The notes: generated by a model from the letters alone, not told the origin. A stretch of DNA of 64,000 nucleotides from Galactobacter sp052108535 (GCA_052108535.1 JBQDZM010000005.1:34741-98740); one strand, 5' to 3'; positions 18,563 to 29,025 are shown, counted from the first letter of the stretch. Translations and numbers: made by a program.

Positions 18563-18577
18563 GTCACCTCCGGTGAC
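18563..18577 (-). terminator. Hairpin after the bipartite membrane protein gene
   Basis: GTCACC-TCC-GGTGAC, a 6-bp stem directly beyond the stop codon on the minus strand. No U-tract. Confidence 0.35.
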
Positions 18578-20626
18578 TCACTTCAGGTCGATCCCCGTGA
18601 CCTGCTGGGTAGCTCCAACCACGCGGATCTTACCGTCCCCACTGGCGGGGATGTAGAGGAAGATCGGCACCTGATAGGTGGTCACAACGTTCTTGGACGT
18701 CTCCTTCTCACCGGTGAGTTTGCCAGCCGCGCCGGGCAGGGACATGCTGCCACCCTGGCTGGGTTTAGCAACGGTGGTGATGGTGACATCGGCTGAGACG
18801 TAGGAGCCGCCTTGAGGGCTGGCCAGAACCTTCGTGGAGCCAGAATCCACCGTGAAGCTGGTCTGGAAGGAAGAGTCGGGATCGGCCTTCTTCAAAGCTT
18901 TGGTGAAGGCGCTGACGTTCTTGTGCCACTGCTGCACAAACGTGGAGTCGTCGAACTTGTCCGCCCACTCACTCTTGGAGTTCTTCAGCAGGTCGGCGAA
19001 ACCGTTCGCGGCTTCGGACGGCGTCGCGGCGAGCCCCTCCTGGTCCGGGGTTTGGGTGACCACCTCGGGAGTCCCGAGGATCACCGCAGGCAGTTTTGCG
19101 TCCACAACCATGGGCACGGACTGAACCACTGCGTAGTTGGACCGAGGCGATTTCTGTTCCAGGGTCACCACCACGGGGTAGGACTGCTTCTGTCCCTGAG
19201 TCACGATCATGGCCACCCGCGGCCACTGGCTCGTGGTCGTCACGGCAGCAGCCCTGATCTCATCGGGTTCGATGGCGGGGATCGCGGCGTCCTCACTCAC
19301 GCCTGAGCCGTGATTCGCGTAGTTCTTGGCGCGCAGTTGCAGCGCGGGGCCGGCGAAACGGGCGCCGAGATCCTCGACCTTACGAGACTTGTCACCCTTG
19401 GCCTGTGCATCCGAAACCTGTCCGAGGATGCGCTGCAGCTGAGACTCGACGAGCACCGGATGAACGTCGGACGCGGTGGCGTCCTCCTCTGCCTTCTTCT
19501 CCGTGGTCAGCGTGACCGCAGCCTGAGGTGAGGCCCAGGCCGAGCCGGCAGGCAGGGCCAGCGCCGTCGCAACGAGGCCGACCGCTGCGCCCCGACGCCA
19601 GCGAGCCGCGCGACCAGGCCCACCGGAGTGAGGTCCGTCCTCGGCCGGACCGCCGGGCAGGTCGGAGTCGTCGTCGCGGTCTACTTTGTCCTGGTCCATG
19701 CCATCCTCTTGCGAGGCAGGCGCGGCCGGACCGACGTACTCCTCGGATCCGGCCAAAACCGCGAAGTCCTCGTCATCCGCCTCCGGCACATCGGGAAGAT
19801 CCAGCGGGCGGATCATCGTCTCGTCATCGCTGTGTTCGGTCTCGTTGCTCTCAGCGGCCGTGGCCACCACGGGCAACATATCCGTCCGTGCGGCGCTGGC
19901 ACGGGACGACGAGGTCGTCTGTTCCGCCTCGCGCGCGGCCCTGCGCGAACCTGCGGCGGCCGGCGCAGCGGAGCGTCGGCCACGGGAACGCGGCTTGCGG
20001 GTGAAGAGGATCACGGAGGCGATGAGCAACACCACCGCAACCACGAACCACCACACCGCAGAGCCGAACTTGGCGCCCGGGGTAGCCGCGGGGTTGTCCC
20101 AGGTCATCGAGACCTCGGTGGGGGCAGGGTTCTCACCGTCGGCGGCGAGCATCAAGGTCCACTCACCATCGGCGGGCGGCGTCCAGGAGTTCTGATCGTC
20201 CGTATCCGTGGAGTCCCACGTTGCGGTCCACTCTCCGGACTGTTCCGAATCCACGACCCACAGATCCGACCCCGCGGGGTTGGGCGAGGTGGCGGAACCG
20301 GCGATCTCTTGAACCGAGAACGATTCGTTGTCCTCGTTCATCCCGCTGATCACGGTGCGACTGGCGTCCCCGACCCAGGCGTTCACGTCTTCTGCGCGGC
20401 CAACCACTGCACGGAAGTCACCATCTGCATGGACGGTGAGCGTAGCGCCGTCGCCAGCGAACTCCCGCACGGACTGGTTGATCAGTGTCAAGGGCGCCTT
20501 GGAGTCGAGCGCGGAGGTCTCGGCGCTCAGGGTGGCGGGTGGAGCCCAGAAGGTGAGCCGTCCTACCCCGATGACGGCGGAGACCACACCGAGCACGAGC
20601 AGGATGATGGGGACGGTACGGCGCAC
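18578..20626 (-). CDS. Large bipartite membrane protein of unknown function
   Basis: 682 residues from GTG at 20626, which has GAGGA 9 nt upstream; an ATG at 20671 lies only 2 nt after a TACACT -10 box and would precede the transcript start. Layout: N-terminal membrane helix (TVPIILLVLGVVSAVIG), an extracellular beta-rich half with many Trp and Asp (about 30-190), a second helix (VWWFVVAVVLLIASVILF), a cytoplasmic Arg then acidic Glu/Asp linker of about 130 residues, a third helix (AAVGLVATALALPAGSAWA), and an extracellular C-terminal domain of about 300 residues rich in Val, Thr and Gln. The last helix ends in a signal-peptide-like AWA, as if a secreted protein were fused to a membrane protein. 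Related actinobacterial proteins are annotated only as hypothetical or DUF. No catalytic motif seen; a cell-envelope role is likely. Confidence 0.7.
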   Translation of the reverse strand: MRRTVPIILLVLGVVSAVIGVGRLTFWAPPATLSAETSALDSKAPLTLINQSVREFAGDGATLTVHADGDFRAVVGRAEDVNAWVGDASRTVISGMNEDNESFSVQEIAGSATSPNPAGSDLWVVDSEQSGEWTATWDSTDTDDQNSWTPPADGEWTLMLAADGENPAPTEVSMTWDNPAATPGAKFGSAVWWFVVAVVLLIASVILFTRKPRSRGRRSAAPAAAGSRRAAREAEQTTSSSRASAARTDMLPVVATAAESNETEHSDDETMIRPLDLPDVPEADDEDFAVLAGSEEYVGPAAPASQEDGMDQDKVDRDDDSDLPGGPAEDGPHSGGPGRAARWRRGAAVGLVATALALPAGSAWASPQAAVTLTTEKKAEEDATASDVHPVLVESQLQRILGQVSDAQAKGDKSRKVEDLGARFAGPALQLRAKNYANHGSGVSEDAAIPAIEPDEIRAAAVTTTSQWPRVAMIVTQGQKQSYPVVVTLEQKSPRSNYAVVQSVPMVVDAKLPAVILGTPEVVTQTPDQEGLAATPSEAANGFADLLKNSKSEWADKFDDSTFVQQWHKNVSAFTKALKKADPDSSFQTSFTVDSGSTKVLASPQGGSYVSADVTITTVAKPSQGGSMSLPGAAGKLTGEKETSKNVVTTYQVPIFLYIPASGDGKIRVVGATQQVTGIDLK

Positions 20627-20673
20627 TGGTCTGGTTCCTCGAATTCTGAAGGTAACGGCACACTTCAACATCT

Positions 20674-20679
20674 AGTGTA
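20674..20679 (-). promoter_or_regulatory. -10 box of the bipartite membrane protein gene
   Basis: TACACT on the minus strand, giving a transcript start near 20667 and a leader of about 40 nt to the GTG at 20626. It excludes the ATG at 20671 as a start. Confidence 0.4.
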
Positions 20680-20766
20680 TCGACCCGACCCTGGGATCAG
20701 GCTTGGAACGGGCTGGTGATTCCTCACCCGCGTGACCGGAACCACGTGCTCCGAGAGCAAAAAGGC

Positions 20767-20772
20767 TAGCCT
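20767..20772 (+). promoter_or_regulatory. -10 box of the AI-2E transporter gene (leaderless start)
   Basis: TAGCCT, then 6 nt, then the GTG start at 20779. There is no ribosome binding site. Confidence 0.45.
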
Positions 20773-20778
20773 GGTCCC

Positions 20779-22065
20779 GTGTCCACCACTGATTCCCCGG
20801 GAAGTCCGCCTCCCCCCGAACCCGAGCACCAACCAACGCCTGAGAGCCAATCAGAGTCCGCGAGCGGCCCAAGGCCGACGGGTGATCCCGAGCCGCGCCC
20901 GGAGGCGCCCGCCGCGCCGCACGGAAGCCGCTGGTACCAACGTCTGTTCGGCGCCGTTGGACAGGCTGTGGGACAGAGCGAGACTCCACGCTCCACGGAC
21001 GCTGCCACAACCGATCAGACGGAATCTGCCCGCCTGAAGCCGGTGGCCTTCGGATTCTGCGTGGGGCTCGGGCTCGCCTTCGTGGTCCTGTTGTGGATCT
21101 TGCTGGCCAGTCTCGACCAACTCCTGATGTGGATAGCACTCGCCCTCTTCATCGCCCTCGGCCTGGATCCAGTGGTGCGCTTCTTTGAACGTCGCGGATG
21201 GCCGCGCATCGGTGGAGTGCTGGTGGTGCTCTTGGGCTTCGTCACCGTCGCCGCGACCGTGCTGTCCATCCTCATTCCCCAACTGATCACCCAGATCACC
21301 GAATTGGTGAATCACGCGCCCGAGATCATCGATTCCGTCGTAGCCGCCCCGTTGGTCCAGAGCATCGACTCCCACCTCGGCGTGCTGGACGAGGTGGAGC
21401 GTGGGGTGGACAAGTTCCTGGACAATCCCGACACCCTCGGCGGCGTCTTCAACGGCGTGGTCACGGCCGGAACTGTGGTTGGACAGATCGCCTTCGGTGC
21501 CCTGATCGTCTTTGTCCTTGCGCTCTACATCCTGGTCTCACTGCCTGCGCTCAAGAAGTTCTCCTACTCCATGGTCCCCGCCAGCCGCCGCGAACGCACC
21601 AGCCACCTCGCGGAACAGATCACAGCAGGCGTGGGCAACTACGTCATGGGGCAGGCCACCGTGGCAGTATGCAACGCGCTCTTCGCCTTCATCCTGATGA
21701 GCATCGTGGGAGTCCCCTATAAGGCGCTGTTGAGCATCGGTGTCGCCATGCTGGCGTTCATCCCCCTCGTTGGCGGAGTCTGTGCCGGCATCCTGGTGTT
21801 GCTCGTCACCATCTTCGATCCAGGGTGGCAGGCCGCCGTCATCTACGCGATCTTCTACTTCACCTATCTGCAGGTGGAGGCCTACCTGATCTCCCCGAAG
21901 ATCATGAGCCGAACAGTGAAGGTCCCCGGTGCCGTCGCCGTGATCGCGGTGGTGGCCGGCGGGAGCCTCCTGGGCGTCCTGGGGGCGCTGATGGCCATCC
22001 CCGTGGCCGCAGCCGTGCTCCTGTTGGTGAAGGAGATCTGGGTCAAACGTCAGGACTCCAGGTAG
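20779..22065 (+). CDS. AI-2E family transporter (PerM/YdiK-like)
   Basis: 428 residues. A proline- and glutamate-rich cytoplasmic N-terminus (PGSPPPPEPEHQPTPESQ and onward, about 90 residues) precedes eight or so hydrophobic segments in the pattern of the AI-2E exporter family: paired helices at about 95-145, a long loop (VVAAPLVQSIDSHLG to FLDNPDTLGGVF), then a cluster of helices to the C-terminus. The family motif with VPYKALLSIGVAMLAFIPLVGG and SPKIMSRTVKVPGAVAVIAV is clear. Family members include autoinducer-2 exporters and sodium/proton antiporters, so the substrate is open. Stops 3 bp before the convergent hydrolase gene ends. Confidence 0.88.
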   Translation: MSTTDSPGSPPPPEPEHQPTPESQSESASGPRPTGDPEPRPEAPAAPHGSRWYQRLFGAVGQAVGQSETPRSTDAATTDQTESARLKPVAFGFCVGLGLAFVVLLWILLASLDQLLMWIALALFIALGLDPVVRFFERRGWPRIGGVLVVLLGFVTVAATVLSILIPQLITQITELVNHAPEIIDSVVAAPLVQSIDSHLGVLDEVERGVDKFLDNPDTLGGVFNGVVTAGTVVGQIAFGALIVFVLALYILVSLPALKKFSYSMVPASRRERTSHLAEQITAGVGNYVMGQATVAVCNALFAFILMSIVGVPYKALLSIGVAMLAFIPLVGGVCAGILVLLVTIFDPGWQAAVIYAIFYFTYLQVEAYLISPKIMSRTVKVPGAVAVIAVVAGGSLLGVLGALMAIPVAAAVLLLVKEIWVKRQDSR

Positions 22066-22068
22066 CGC

Positions 22069-22854
22069 TTAGGCCCTGGCCACCAGCCCCGTGACCTCTG
22101 CAGGCAGGGACGGCGCCTCCGCGCCGAGCACGGCATCCACGATCTCCTGATGCACGCGTTGGACGTACTTCTCCCCTACCCAGAGATGTTTGGCCCCCTC
22201 CACCGGGACCAGGTGGGCGCTCGGCACGTGCGCTCCGAAGACCTCCTGGGCCGCGGGCGGGCGCAGGTAGTCATCCAGCTCCGGCACCAGGATCGTCAAG
22301 GGCAACCCTGTGCCCTCCCAGCGGTCCAGATCTTCCGTCGTGGCGCGGTGCAGCGGCGGCGAAAGCAGCACCGCTCCCCTGATCCGGCTCAGGTTCGGCT
22401 CCACCGAACCGTATCTGAGGACCAGCTCGGTTCCGAAGCTCCAACCGACCAACCAAACATCGGGCAGTCCACGGGCCGCTACGAAATCGAGGGCTGCGGC
22501 GACGTCAAAACGTTCGCCCTCCCCCTCCTCGAAGTGGCCCTGCGACACGCCGCGAGGCGAGGAGGTTCCGCGGGTGTTGAAGCGGAGCACCGCAACGTCG
22601 GCCAGGGCCGGAAGCCGATAGGCGGCCTTGCGGTACACATGTGAATCCATGAAGCCGCCATGCGTGGGCAGTGGATGCAGGAGCACCAGGGTGGCCTTGG
22701 GCGCCACTTCCGCAGGCAGAGCCAACTCCCCCACTAGGTCCAAACCATCCTGGGTGTGCAGCACCACGTCCTCCCGCTGGGCAGGAAGCACACTGTCCGG
22801 ACGAAGCCGGACTGGTTCACGGTGAAAACGGTAAAGAAGGCGCTCGGAGGTCAC
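22069..22854 (-). CDS. Alpha/beta hydrolase
   Basis: 261-residue serine hydrolase. The nucleophile elbow is GWSFG (S139); the oxyanion region is LLHPLPTHGGFMDS; a later PELDDYL supplies the acid and GAKHLWVGE the histidine. The short N-terminus and HPxPxHGG motif recall the small dienelactone-hydrolase-like or YsgA-type esterases. Start is GTG at 22854, 6 nt after a TACGAT box, hence probably leaderless. Substrate unknown. Confidence 0.85.
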   Translation of the reverse strand: MTSERLLYRFHREPVRLRPDSVLPAQREDVVLHTQDGLDLVGELALPAEVAPKATLVLLHPLPTHGGFMDSHVYRKAAYRLPALADVAVLRFNTRGTSSPRGVSQGHFEEGEGERFDVAAALDFVAARGLPDVWLVGWSFGTELVLRYGSVEPNLSRIRGAVLLSPPLHRATTEDLDRWEGTGLPLTILVPELDDYLRPPAAQEVFGAHVPSAHLVPVEGAKHLWVGEKYVQRVHQEIVDAVLGAEAPSLPAEVTGLVARA

Positions 22855-22860
22855 CTGACC

Positions 22861-22866
22861 ATCGTA
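22861..22866 (-). promoter_or_regulatory. -10 box of the alpha/beta hydrolase gene (leaderless start)
   Basis: TACGAT on the minus strand followed by GGTCAG and the GTG start. Confidence 0.45.
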
Positions 22867-22887
22867 TAAGGCCTCAACTCGTGGCCG

Positions 22888-23259
22888 TCAGCGTCGCGGA
22901 GCGTGGTGCTCCCAACACCGTTGGTGCCAGTGGCGCCGGTCCGCTTCCGCATCACGATCGGAGCGTGCCCCGTCGGCGCGCCAGGCCACCAGATGGCTCA
23001 CGCCTGGCGCGATGATCTGGTCGCATCCCGGGCATCGGTAGGACTTCAGGGCCCCGTATGAGGCTATGCCTCGGACATGCCAGGCACCATCGGAGAACTG
23101 TTGCACAGTGGCCAAACCGTGGTGCCGCCAGCCGCCATCGCCGCCGAAGTCAAGGCTCCAGCCCCCGGGACCCTGTTTCTCCTCCGACGGGCGTTGCCCG
23201 CGCTGACGTGAGGACTGGGTGGGACGCGAGGGGCGACGCGGGCGATTGGAACGTGGCAC
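22888..23259 (-). CDS. Small zinc-ribbon-like protein
   Basis: 123 residues. An Arg/Pro/Ser-rich basic N-terminus (PRSNRPRRPSRPTQSSRQRG) leads to a compact C-terminal part with YRCPGCDQIIAPG (one CxxC pair), SHLVAW and HWHQRCWEHH at the end, which could complete a zinc site. Homologues in actinobacteria are often named ATP/GTP-binding protein, but no P-loop is present and I would not use that name. GTG at 23259 lies 6 nt after CACAAT; an upstream GTG at 23286 is possible. Basic N-terminus suggests nucleic acid binding. Confidence 0.6.
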   Translation of the reverse strand: MPRSNRPRRPSRPTQSSRQRGQRPSEEKQGPGGWSLDFGGDGGWRHHGLATVQQFSDGAWHVRGIASYGALKSYRCPGCDQIIAPGVSHLVAWRADGARSDRDAEADRRHWHQRCWEHHAPRR

Positions 23260-23359
23260 GCCTCCATTGTGCAGCGACCCACCCACACTTGGGCAAACCC
23301 GTTGCGGAGCGCGCTCGCCTCAAGAACTGAGGCCTGACGGGCACAGGGCTGCGACCCAG

Positions 23360-23365
23360 TAGACT
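23360..23365 (+). promoter_or_regulatory. nucS -10 box (leaderless start)
   Basis: TAGACT, 6 nt, then the nucS GTG; no ribosome binding site. Confidence 0.5.
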
Positions 23366-23371
23366 GGTTCG

Positions 23372-24067
23372 GTGCGTTTGGTGATCGCGAAGTGTTCCGT
23401 GGACTACGAGGGCCGTTTACGTGCCCATCTCCCTCTAGCCAAGCGGCTGTTGATGGTGAAGGCAGACGGTTCCGTCCTGATCCATTCAGATGGCGGCAGT
23501 TACAAGCCCCTCAACTGGATGAGTCCCCCAGCGCACCTGCACATCGAGGAACCGAGCGCAGAGGACAGAGCGGACGGCGTCTCCGAGGTCTGGCAGGTCC
23601 AGGCCGCCAAGAACGATGACCATCTGACCATCCGCATCACCGAGCGAATCTCGGACACCTCCCACGAACTCGGGCTGGATCCCGGCCTCGTGAAGGATGG
23701 TGTCGAGGCCGATTTGCAACGCTTGTTGGCTGAACAGATCGAGCTGCTCGGAGCCGGTAGCACGCTGGTGCGCCGCGAGTACATGACCGCCATCGGCCCC
23801 GTTGACATCCTGGCCCGCGATGCCCAGGGCATGGGGGTCGCGGTGGAGTTGAAACGCCGTGGGGACATCGATGGGGTGGAGCAGCTCAGTCGCTACCTCG
23901 ATCTGCTCAACCGGGATCCCCTGTTGGCCCCCGTCCGTGGAGTCTTCGCCGCTCAGCAGATCAAACCTCAGGCCCGCACGCTGGCCCAGGACCGAGGCAT
24001 CGAGTGCCTGGTGCTGGACTACGACGCCATGCGCGGGGTCGACGACGCGGAGTACAGACTCTTCTGA
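23372..24067 (+). CDS. nucS: Mismatch-specific endonuclease NucS/EndoMS
   Basis: 231 residues. Non-canonical mismatch repair nuclease used by actinobacteria, which lack MutS/MutL; it cuts both strands at G-T and similar mismatches and acts with the beta clamp. N-terminal half MRLVIAKCSVDYEGRL is the DNA-binding domain; catalytic residues are D145 (GPVDILARD), E159 and K161 (VAVELKRRGDID), followed by GVEQLSRYLDLL. The C-terminus (DDAEYRLF) ends in the short hydrophobic tail expected to contact the clamp. Faces DUF2550 across a strong terminator. Confidence 0.96.
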   Translation: MRLVIAKCSVDYEGRLRAHLPLAKRLLMVKADGSVLIHSDGGSYKPLNWMSPPAHLHIEEPSAEDRADGVSEVWQVQAAKNDDHLTIRITERISDTSHELGLDPGLVKDGVEADLQRLLAEQIELLGAGSTLVRREYMTAIGPVDILARDAQGMGVAVELKRRGDIDGVEQLSRYLDLLNRDPLLAPVRGVFAAQQIKPQARTLAQDRGIECLVLDYDAMRGVDDAEYRLF

Positions 24068-24094
24068 CGTCCCGGCAGTGCGCCACGCGCTGGG

Positions 24095-24146
24095 AGACCA
24101 AGAGGGCCCCGGAACCGTTTCCACGGGTCCGGGGCCCTCTTGGTCT
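24095..24146. terminator. Perfect 19-bp bidirectional terminator stem
   Basis: Arms at 24095-24113 and 24128-24146 are exactly complementary over 19 bp (AGACCAAGAGGGCCCCGGA on the left), with a 14-nt loop. It lies between the convergent nucS and DUF2550 genes and would end the atp operon and nucS transcripts. The arms end in TTGGTCT, not a pure U-tract. Confidence 0.8.
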
Positions 24147-24164
24147 AAGTGAAGTGGTGAGAGG

Positions 24165-24596
24165 CTACTGCCTCCAGGTGCCGACCCCCGCGACTGGACC
24201 TGCTTCGATCCAGGCCGAGAGGCCGGTGTAGGCCGCGTAGCTGAGATCGATCCTGACCTGGCCTGCATCCGTGGACAAATCCACGATCATGCCGCGTGAG
24301 GCATCCTCGTCAGCGTCATCTGCTGCCTGCTCGCGCCCCACGATCTCAAGACTGGTCCTGGTCATGGTCAGTGCAGGCAGTGGCGACAGCGACCAAAGAT
24401 TCAGAAACTCTAGGCTGTCGTCGTTGTACTTGCAGAAACCGGAGCGCCACCTGGTGGAGTCCCCTCGTTGCACACCACATTCGAACGTACCGAGCATGGA
24501 GCGCAACTGTTGCCTGCGCATAAGGAACGCCCCCGCCAGCCCGCCGCCGAGAACAAACACGGCGACGATCATGCCGGCGAGGACGTACCAATGCAC
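24165..24596 (-). CDS. DUF2550 family membrane protein
   Basis: 143 residues with one N-terminal helix (VLAGMIVAVFVLGGGLAGAFLM) and a globular domain with FECGVQRGDSTRWRSGFCKYN and LEIVGREQA. The DUF2550 family sits right after atpC in many actinobacteria and here is 16 nt downstream, so it belongs to the atp operon. Function not established; membrane attachment next to ATP synthase genes suggests a bioenergetic or cell-envelope role. Confidence 0.85.
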   Translation of the reverse strand: MHWYVLAGMIVAVFVLGGGLAGAFLMRRQQLRSMLGTFECGVQRGDSTRWRSGFCKYNDDSLEFLNLWSLSPLPALTMTRTSLEIVGREQAADDADEDASRGMIVDLSTDAGQVRIDLSYAAYTGLSAWIEAGPVAGVGTWRQ

Positions 24597-24612
24597 GAGC
24601 TGATCTGTCCCG

Positions 24613-24879
24613 TCAGGCCTGCGCCAGTTCGGCGTCGTCGGCCACGATGGTTACACGATCGGAATCGACCGAGAGGAAACCCCCATCAGCCTTGATGTGA
24701 ACACGCGGTCCCTCGAGGGGCTCGATCTCCACACGACCGGTCGCGAGCAGCGAGAGCACGGGGGTGTGACCCGGCAGCACGCCGATGTCACCTCCCACGG
24801 TGTACGCGTTGACGCGACGAGCCTGGCCGGCCCACACGTGGTGGTCTGCGGCAACGACCTCGACGTCGAGCTGAGCCAT
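24613..24879 (-). CDS. atpC: ATP synthase F1 epsilon subunit (short form)
   Basis: 88 residues, covering only the N-terminal beta-sandwich (LDVEVVAADHHVW to FLSVDSDRVTIVADDAE). The two-helix C-terminal domain that inhibits F1 in the longer E. coli and Bacillus proteins is absent; the gene ends with ELAQA directly after the sandwich. Starts 2 nt after atpD ends. Short epsilon subunits occur in related actinobacteria, so this is likely the natural form. Confidence 0.94.
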   Translation of the reverse strand: MAQLDVEVVAADHHVWAGQARRVNAYTVGGDIGVLPGHTPVLSLLATGRVEIEPLEGPRVHIKADGGFLSVDSDRVTIVADDAELAQA

Positions 24880-24881
24880 GA

Positions 24882-26336
24882 TCAGGATTCCTTCTGAATC
24901 TTGTCCCAGGCGCGCAGCACGTCGTTGATGTCGCCGACGTTGAAGAACGCCTGCTCGGCAACGTGATCCAGGTCGCCGTTGCAGATGGCGTTGAAGCCCT
25001 CCACGGTGTCCTTGATCGGCACGGTGGAACCCTCGACACCAGTGAACTGGATGGCCGTGTAGGTGTTCTGCGACAGGAACTGCTGGATGCGGCGGGCGCG
25101 GGAGACGACGATCTTGTCCTCTTCCGAAAGCTCGTCCACACCGAGGATCGCGATGATGTCCTGCAGTTCCTTGTTCTTCTGGAGGATCTGCTTCACGCGC
25201 ACAGCGGTGTCGTAGTGCTCCTGACCCACGTACTGCGGGTCCAGAATGCGGGACGTGGAGGTCAGCGGATCCACAGCCGGGTACAGGCCACGGGAGGCGA
25301 TCTCACGAGACAGCTCGGTCGTGGCGTCCAGGTGGGCAAACGTCGTGGCCGGGGCCGGGTCGGTGTAGTCGTCAGCAGGGACATAAATGGCCTGCATGGA
25401 CGTGATCGAGTGACCCTTGGTGGACGTGATGCGCTCCTGCAGGAGGCCCATCTCGTCTGCCAGGTTGGGCTGGTAACCCACGGCGGAAGGCATGCGGCCC
25501 AGCAGCGTGGAAACCTCGGAACCGGCCTGCGTGAAGCGGAAGATGTTGTCGATGAACAACAACACGTCCTGCTTCTCGACATCGCGGAAGTACTCGGCCA
25601 TGGTCAGGCCGGACAGGGCCACGCGCAGACGCGTTCCCGGCGGCTCATCCATCTGGCCGAACACCAAGGCGGTGTCCTTGAGCACGTTGGCCTCAGCCAT
25701 TTCGACCCAGAGGTCGTTACCCTCACGGGTACGCTCGCCGACACCGGCGAAGACGGAGGTACCACCGAAGTTGCGGGCCACACGCGTGATCATCTCCTGG
25801 ATGAGCACGGTCTTACCCACGCCTGCGCCACCGAACAGACCGATCTTGCCGCCCTTGATGTAGGGGGTCAGCAGGTCGATCACCTTGATGCCGGTCTCCA
25901 GCATCTCGGTGGAGCCCTCGAGCTCCGAGAAGTGCGGGGGCTTGCGGTGGATGGGCCAACGCTCCTGCACGCCGACCTCGCTGATCGGCACGTCGAGGGA
26001 GTCGCCGAGCACGTTGAAGATGTGCCCCTTGACTTCCTTGCCGACCGGCACGGAGATCGGTGAGCCGGAGTCCTGCACCACAGCGCCGCGGACGAGTCCG
26101 TCGGTGGTCTGCAGGGAGATAGCGCGCACCAGGTTGTCACCCAGGTGCTGGCTGGTCTCGAAGGTGATGGTGCGGGTGGCACCGTTGAGCGTGACCTCGG
26201 TGGTCAGCGCGTTGTAGATAGCCGGAATCGCGTCCGCCGGGAACTCGACGTCGACGACCGGGCCGATGACGCGGGCGATGCGGCCGGTGGCACCCGGCGT
26301 CGCGGTCGTCCCCGCTTCGGTAACTTGAGCAGTCAT
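24882..26336 (-). CDS. atpD: ATP synthase F1 beta subunit
   Basis: Catalytic subunit, 484 residues. Walker A GGAGVGKT at 159-166, Walker B LLFIDNIFRF, then GSEVSTLLGRMPSAVGYQP and DELSEEDKIVV; all catalytic positions are typical. The start at 26336 is preceded by a weak GAGAGAG; a GTG three codons upstream (26345) is possible. Confidence 0.98.
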   Translation of the reverse strand: MTAQVTEAGTTATPGATGRIARVIGPVVDVEFPADAIPAIYNALTTEVTLNGATRTITFETSQHLGDNLVRAISLQTTDGLVRGAVVQDSGSPISVPVGKEVKGHIFNVLGDSLDVPISEVGVQERWPIHRKPPHFSELEGSTEMLETGIKVIDLLTPYIKGGKIGLFGGAGVGKTVLIQEMITRVARNFGGTSVFAGVGERTREGNDLWVEMAEANVLKDTALVFGQMDEPPGTRLRVALSGLTMAEYFRDVEKQDVLLFIDNIFRFTQAGSEVSTLLGRMPSAVGYQPNLADEMGLLQERITSTKGHSITSMQAIYVPADDYTDPAPATTFAHLDATTELSREIASRGLYPAVDPLTSTSRILDPQYVGQEHYDTAVRVKQILQKNKELQDIIAILGVDELSEEDKIVVSRARRIQQFLSQNTYTAIQFTGVEGSTVPIKDTVEGFNAICNGDLDHVAEQAFFNVGDINDVLRAWDKIQKES

Positions 26337-26438
26337 CTCTCTCACTTCACTTAGGGGTTTGGCTGCGTGTGCTTCTTGGTCCCGAACCGAGTCCGGGCTG
26401 CGCCGCTACACGCGAAACGCTTGTTCGACGAATCAGGG

Positions 26439-27326
26439 TCAGAGCGAGTCCGCGCCGGCCACGATCTCCGTCAGTTCCTGCGTGATTTCCGCCTGGCGGG
26501 CGTTGTTGCGCAGTCGCGTGTACTTCTCGATCAGATCGGAGGCGTTGTCTCCAGCAGTCTTCATGGCGCGCTGACGTGCTGCCAGCTCGGAGGCTGCCGC
26601 CTGCAAAAGTGCCGCGAAGACGCGCGAGTCGATGTAGCGGGGAAGCAGTGCGTCAAGCACCTCTTCCGCCTCGGGCTCGTACTCGTAGAGCGGCAACACT
26701 TCGCTGGTGGTCTCGGTGACCTTCTCTTCCACGACCTCCAGGGGCAGCAGGCGAACCACATTGGGTTCCTGCAGCACCATGGACTTGAACTGCGTGTAAA
26801 CGAGATGGATCTCGTCGACGCCGCCTGCCACGGTGTCGGTGTTGAAGGCCTCGAGGACCTTGGCACCGATCTCCTTGGCGGTCTGGAACTCCGGCTCGTC
26901 CGTCGCTCCGGTCCACACCTGCTTGTAGCTGCGCTCGCGGAACTCGAAGTACGCCTGGGCCTTACGGCCGTAGAGGTACACATCGACCTGCTTACCGGCT
27001 TCGGTGAGCTTGGTGATGAGCTCTTCTGCTTCCTTCAGCACGTTGGCAGAGTACGACCCAGCCAACCCACGGTCGGAGGTGCAGATGACCACAGCGGACC
27101 GAGTCACGGATGCCGGCTCACGAGTGAGCGGGTGATCGACCTCGGACTGAGAAGCAACGGCGGAAACGGCGCGGGTGATGGCCTTCGCGTACGGCAGAGA
27201 CGCAGCCACACGGCCACGTGCCTTACCGATACGCGAGGTCGCGATCAGCTCCATCGCCTTGAAGATCTTCTTCATCGACGACGTCGATGAAATCTTCTGG
27301 CGGTAAACCCGGATCTGGGCTCCCAT
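26439..27326 (-). CDS. atpG: ATP synthase F1 gamma subunit
   Basis: Central rotor shaft, 295 residues. N-terminal coiled helix GAQIRVYRQKISSTSSMKKI and KAMELIATSRI, and C-terminal AMKTAGDNASDLIEKYTRLRNNARQ, are diagnostic; the middle contains VICTSDRGLAGSY. Placed between atpA and atpD, the standard order; a strong hairpin lies in the spacer before it. Confidence 0.97.
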   Translation of the reverse strand: MGAQIRVYRQKISSTSSMKKIFKAMELIATSRIGKARGRVAASLPYAKAITRAVSAVASQSEVDHPLTREPASVTRSAVVICTSDRGLAGSYSANVLKEAEELITKLTEAGKQVDVYLYGRKAQAYFEFRERSYKQVWTGATDEPEFQTAKEIGAKVLEAFNTDTVAGGVDEIHLVYTQFKSMVLQEPNVVRLLPLEVVEEKVTETTSEVLPLYEYEPEAEEVLDALLPRYIDSRVFAALLQAAASELAARQRAMKTAGDNASDLIEKYTRLRNNARQAEITQELTEIVAGADSL

Positions 27327-27347
27327 GGATGTCCTTTCCTCCCCGGC

Positions 27348-27376
27348 TGGGGCGGGTCCTTAGCGGACCCGCCCCA
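27348..27376 (-). repeat. 12-bp hairpin in the atpA-atpG spacer
   Basis: Arms TGGGGCGGGTCC (27348-27359) and GGACCCGCCCCA (27365-27376) with a 5-nt loop, inside the 61-bp spacer between atpA and atpG. Perfect pairing over 12 bp. As it is within the operon it probably acts as an mRNA processing or stability element, or a partial terminator setting the alpha:gamma ratio. Confidence 0.6.
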
Positions 27377-27387
27377 TGTTCCGAGGG

Positions 27388-29025
<1,638 letters not shown>

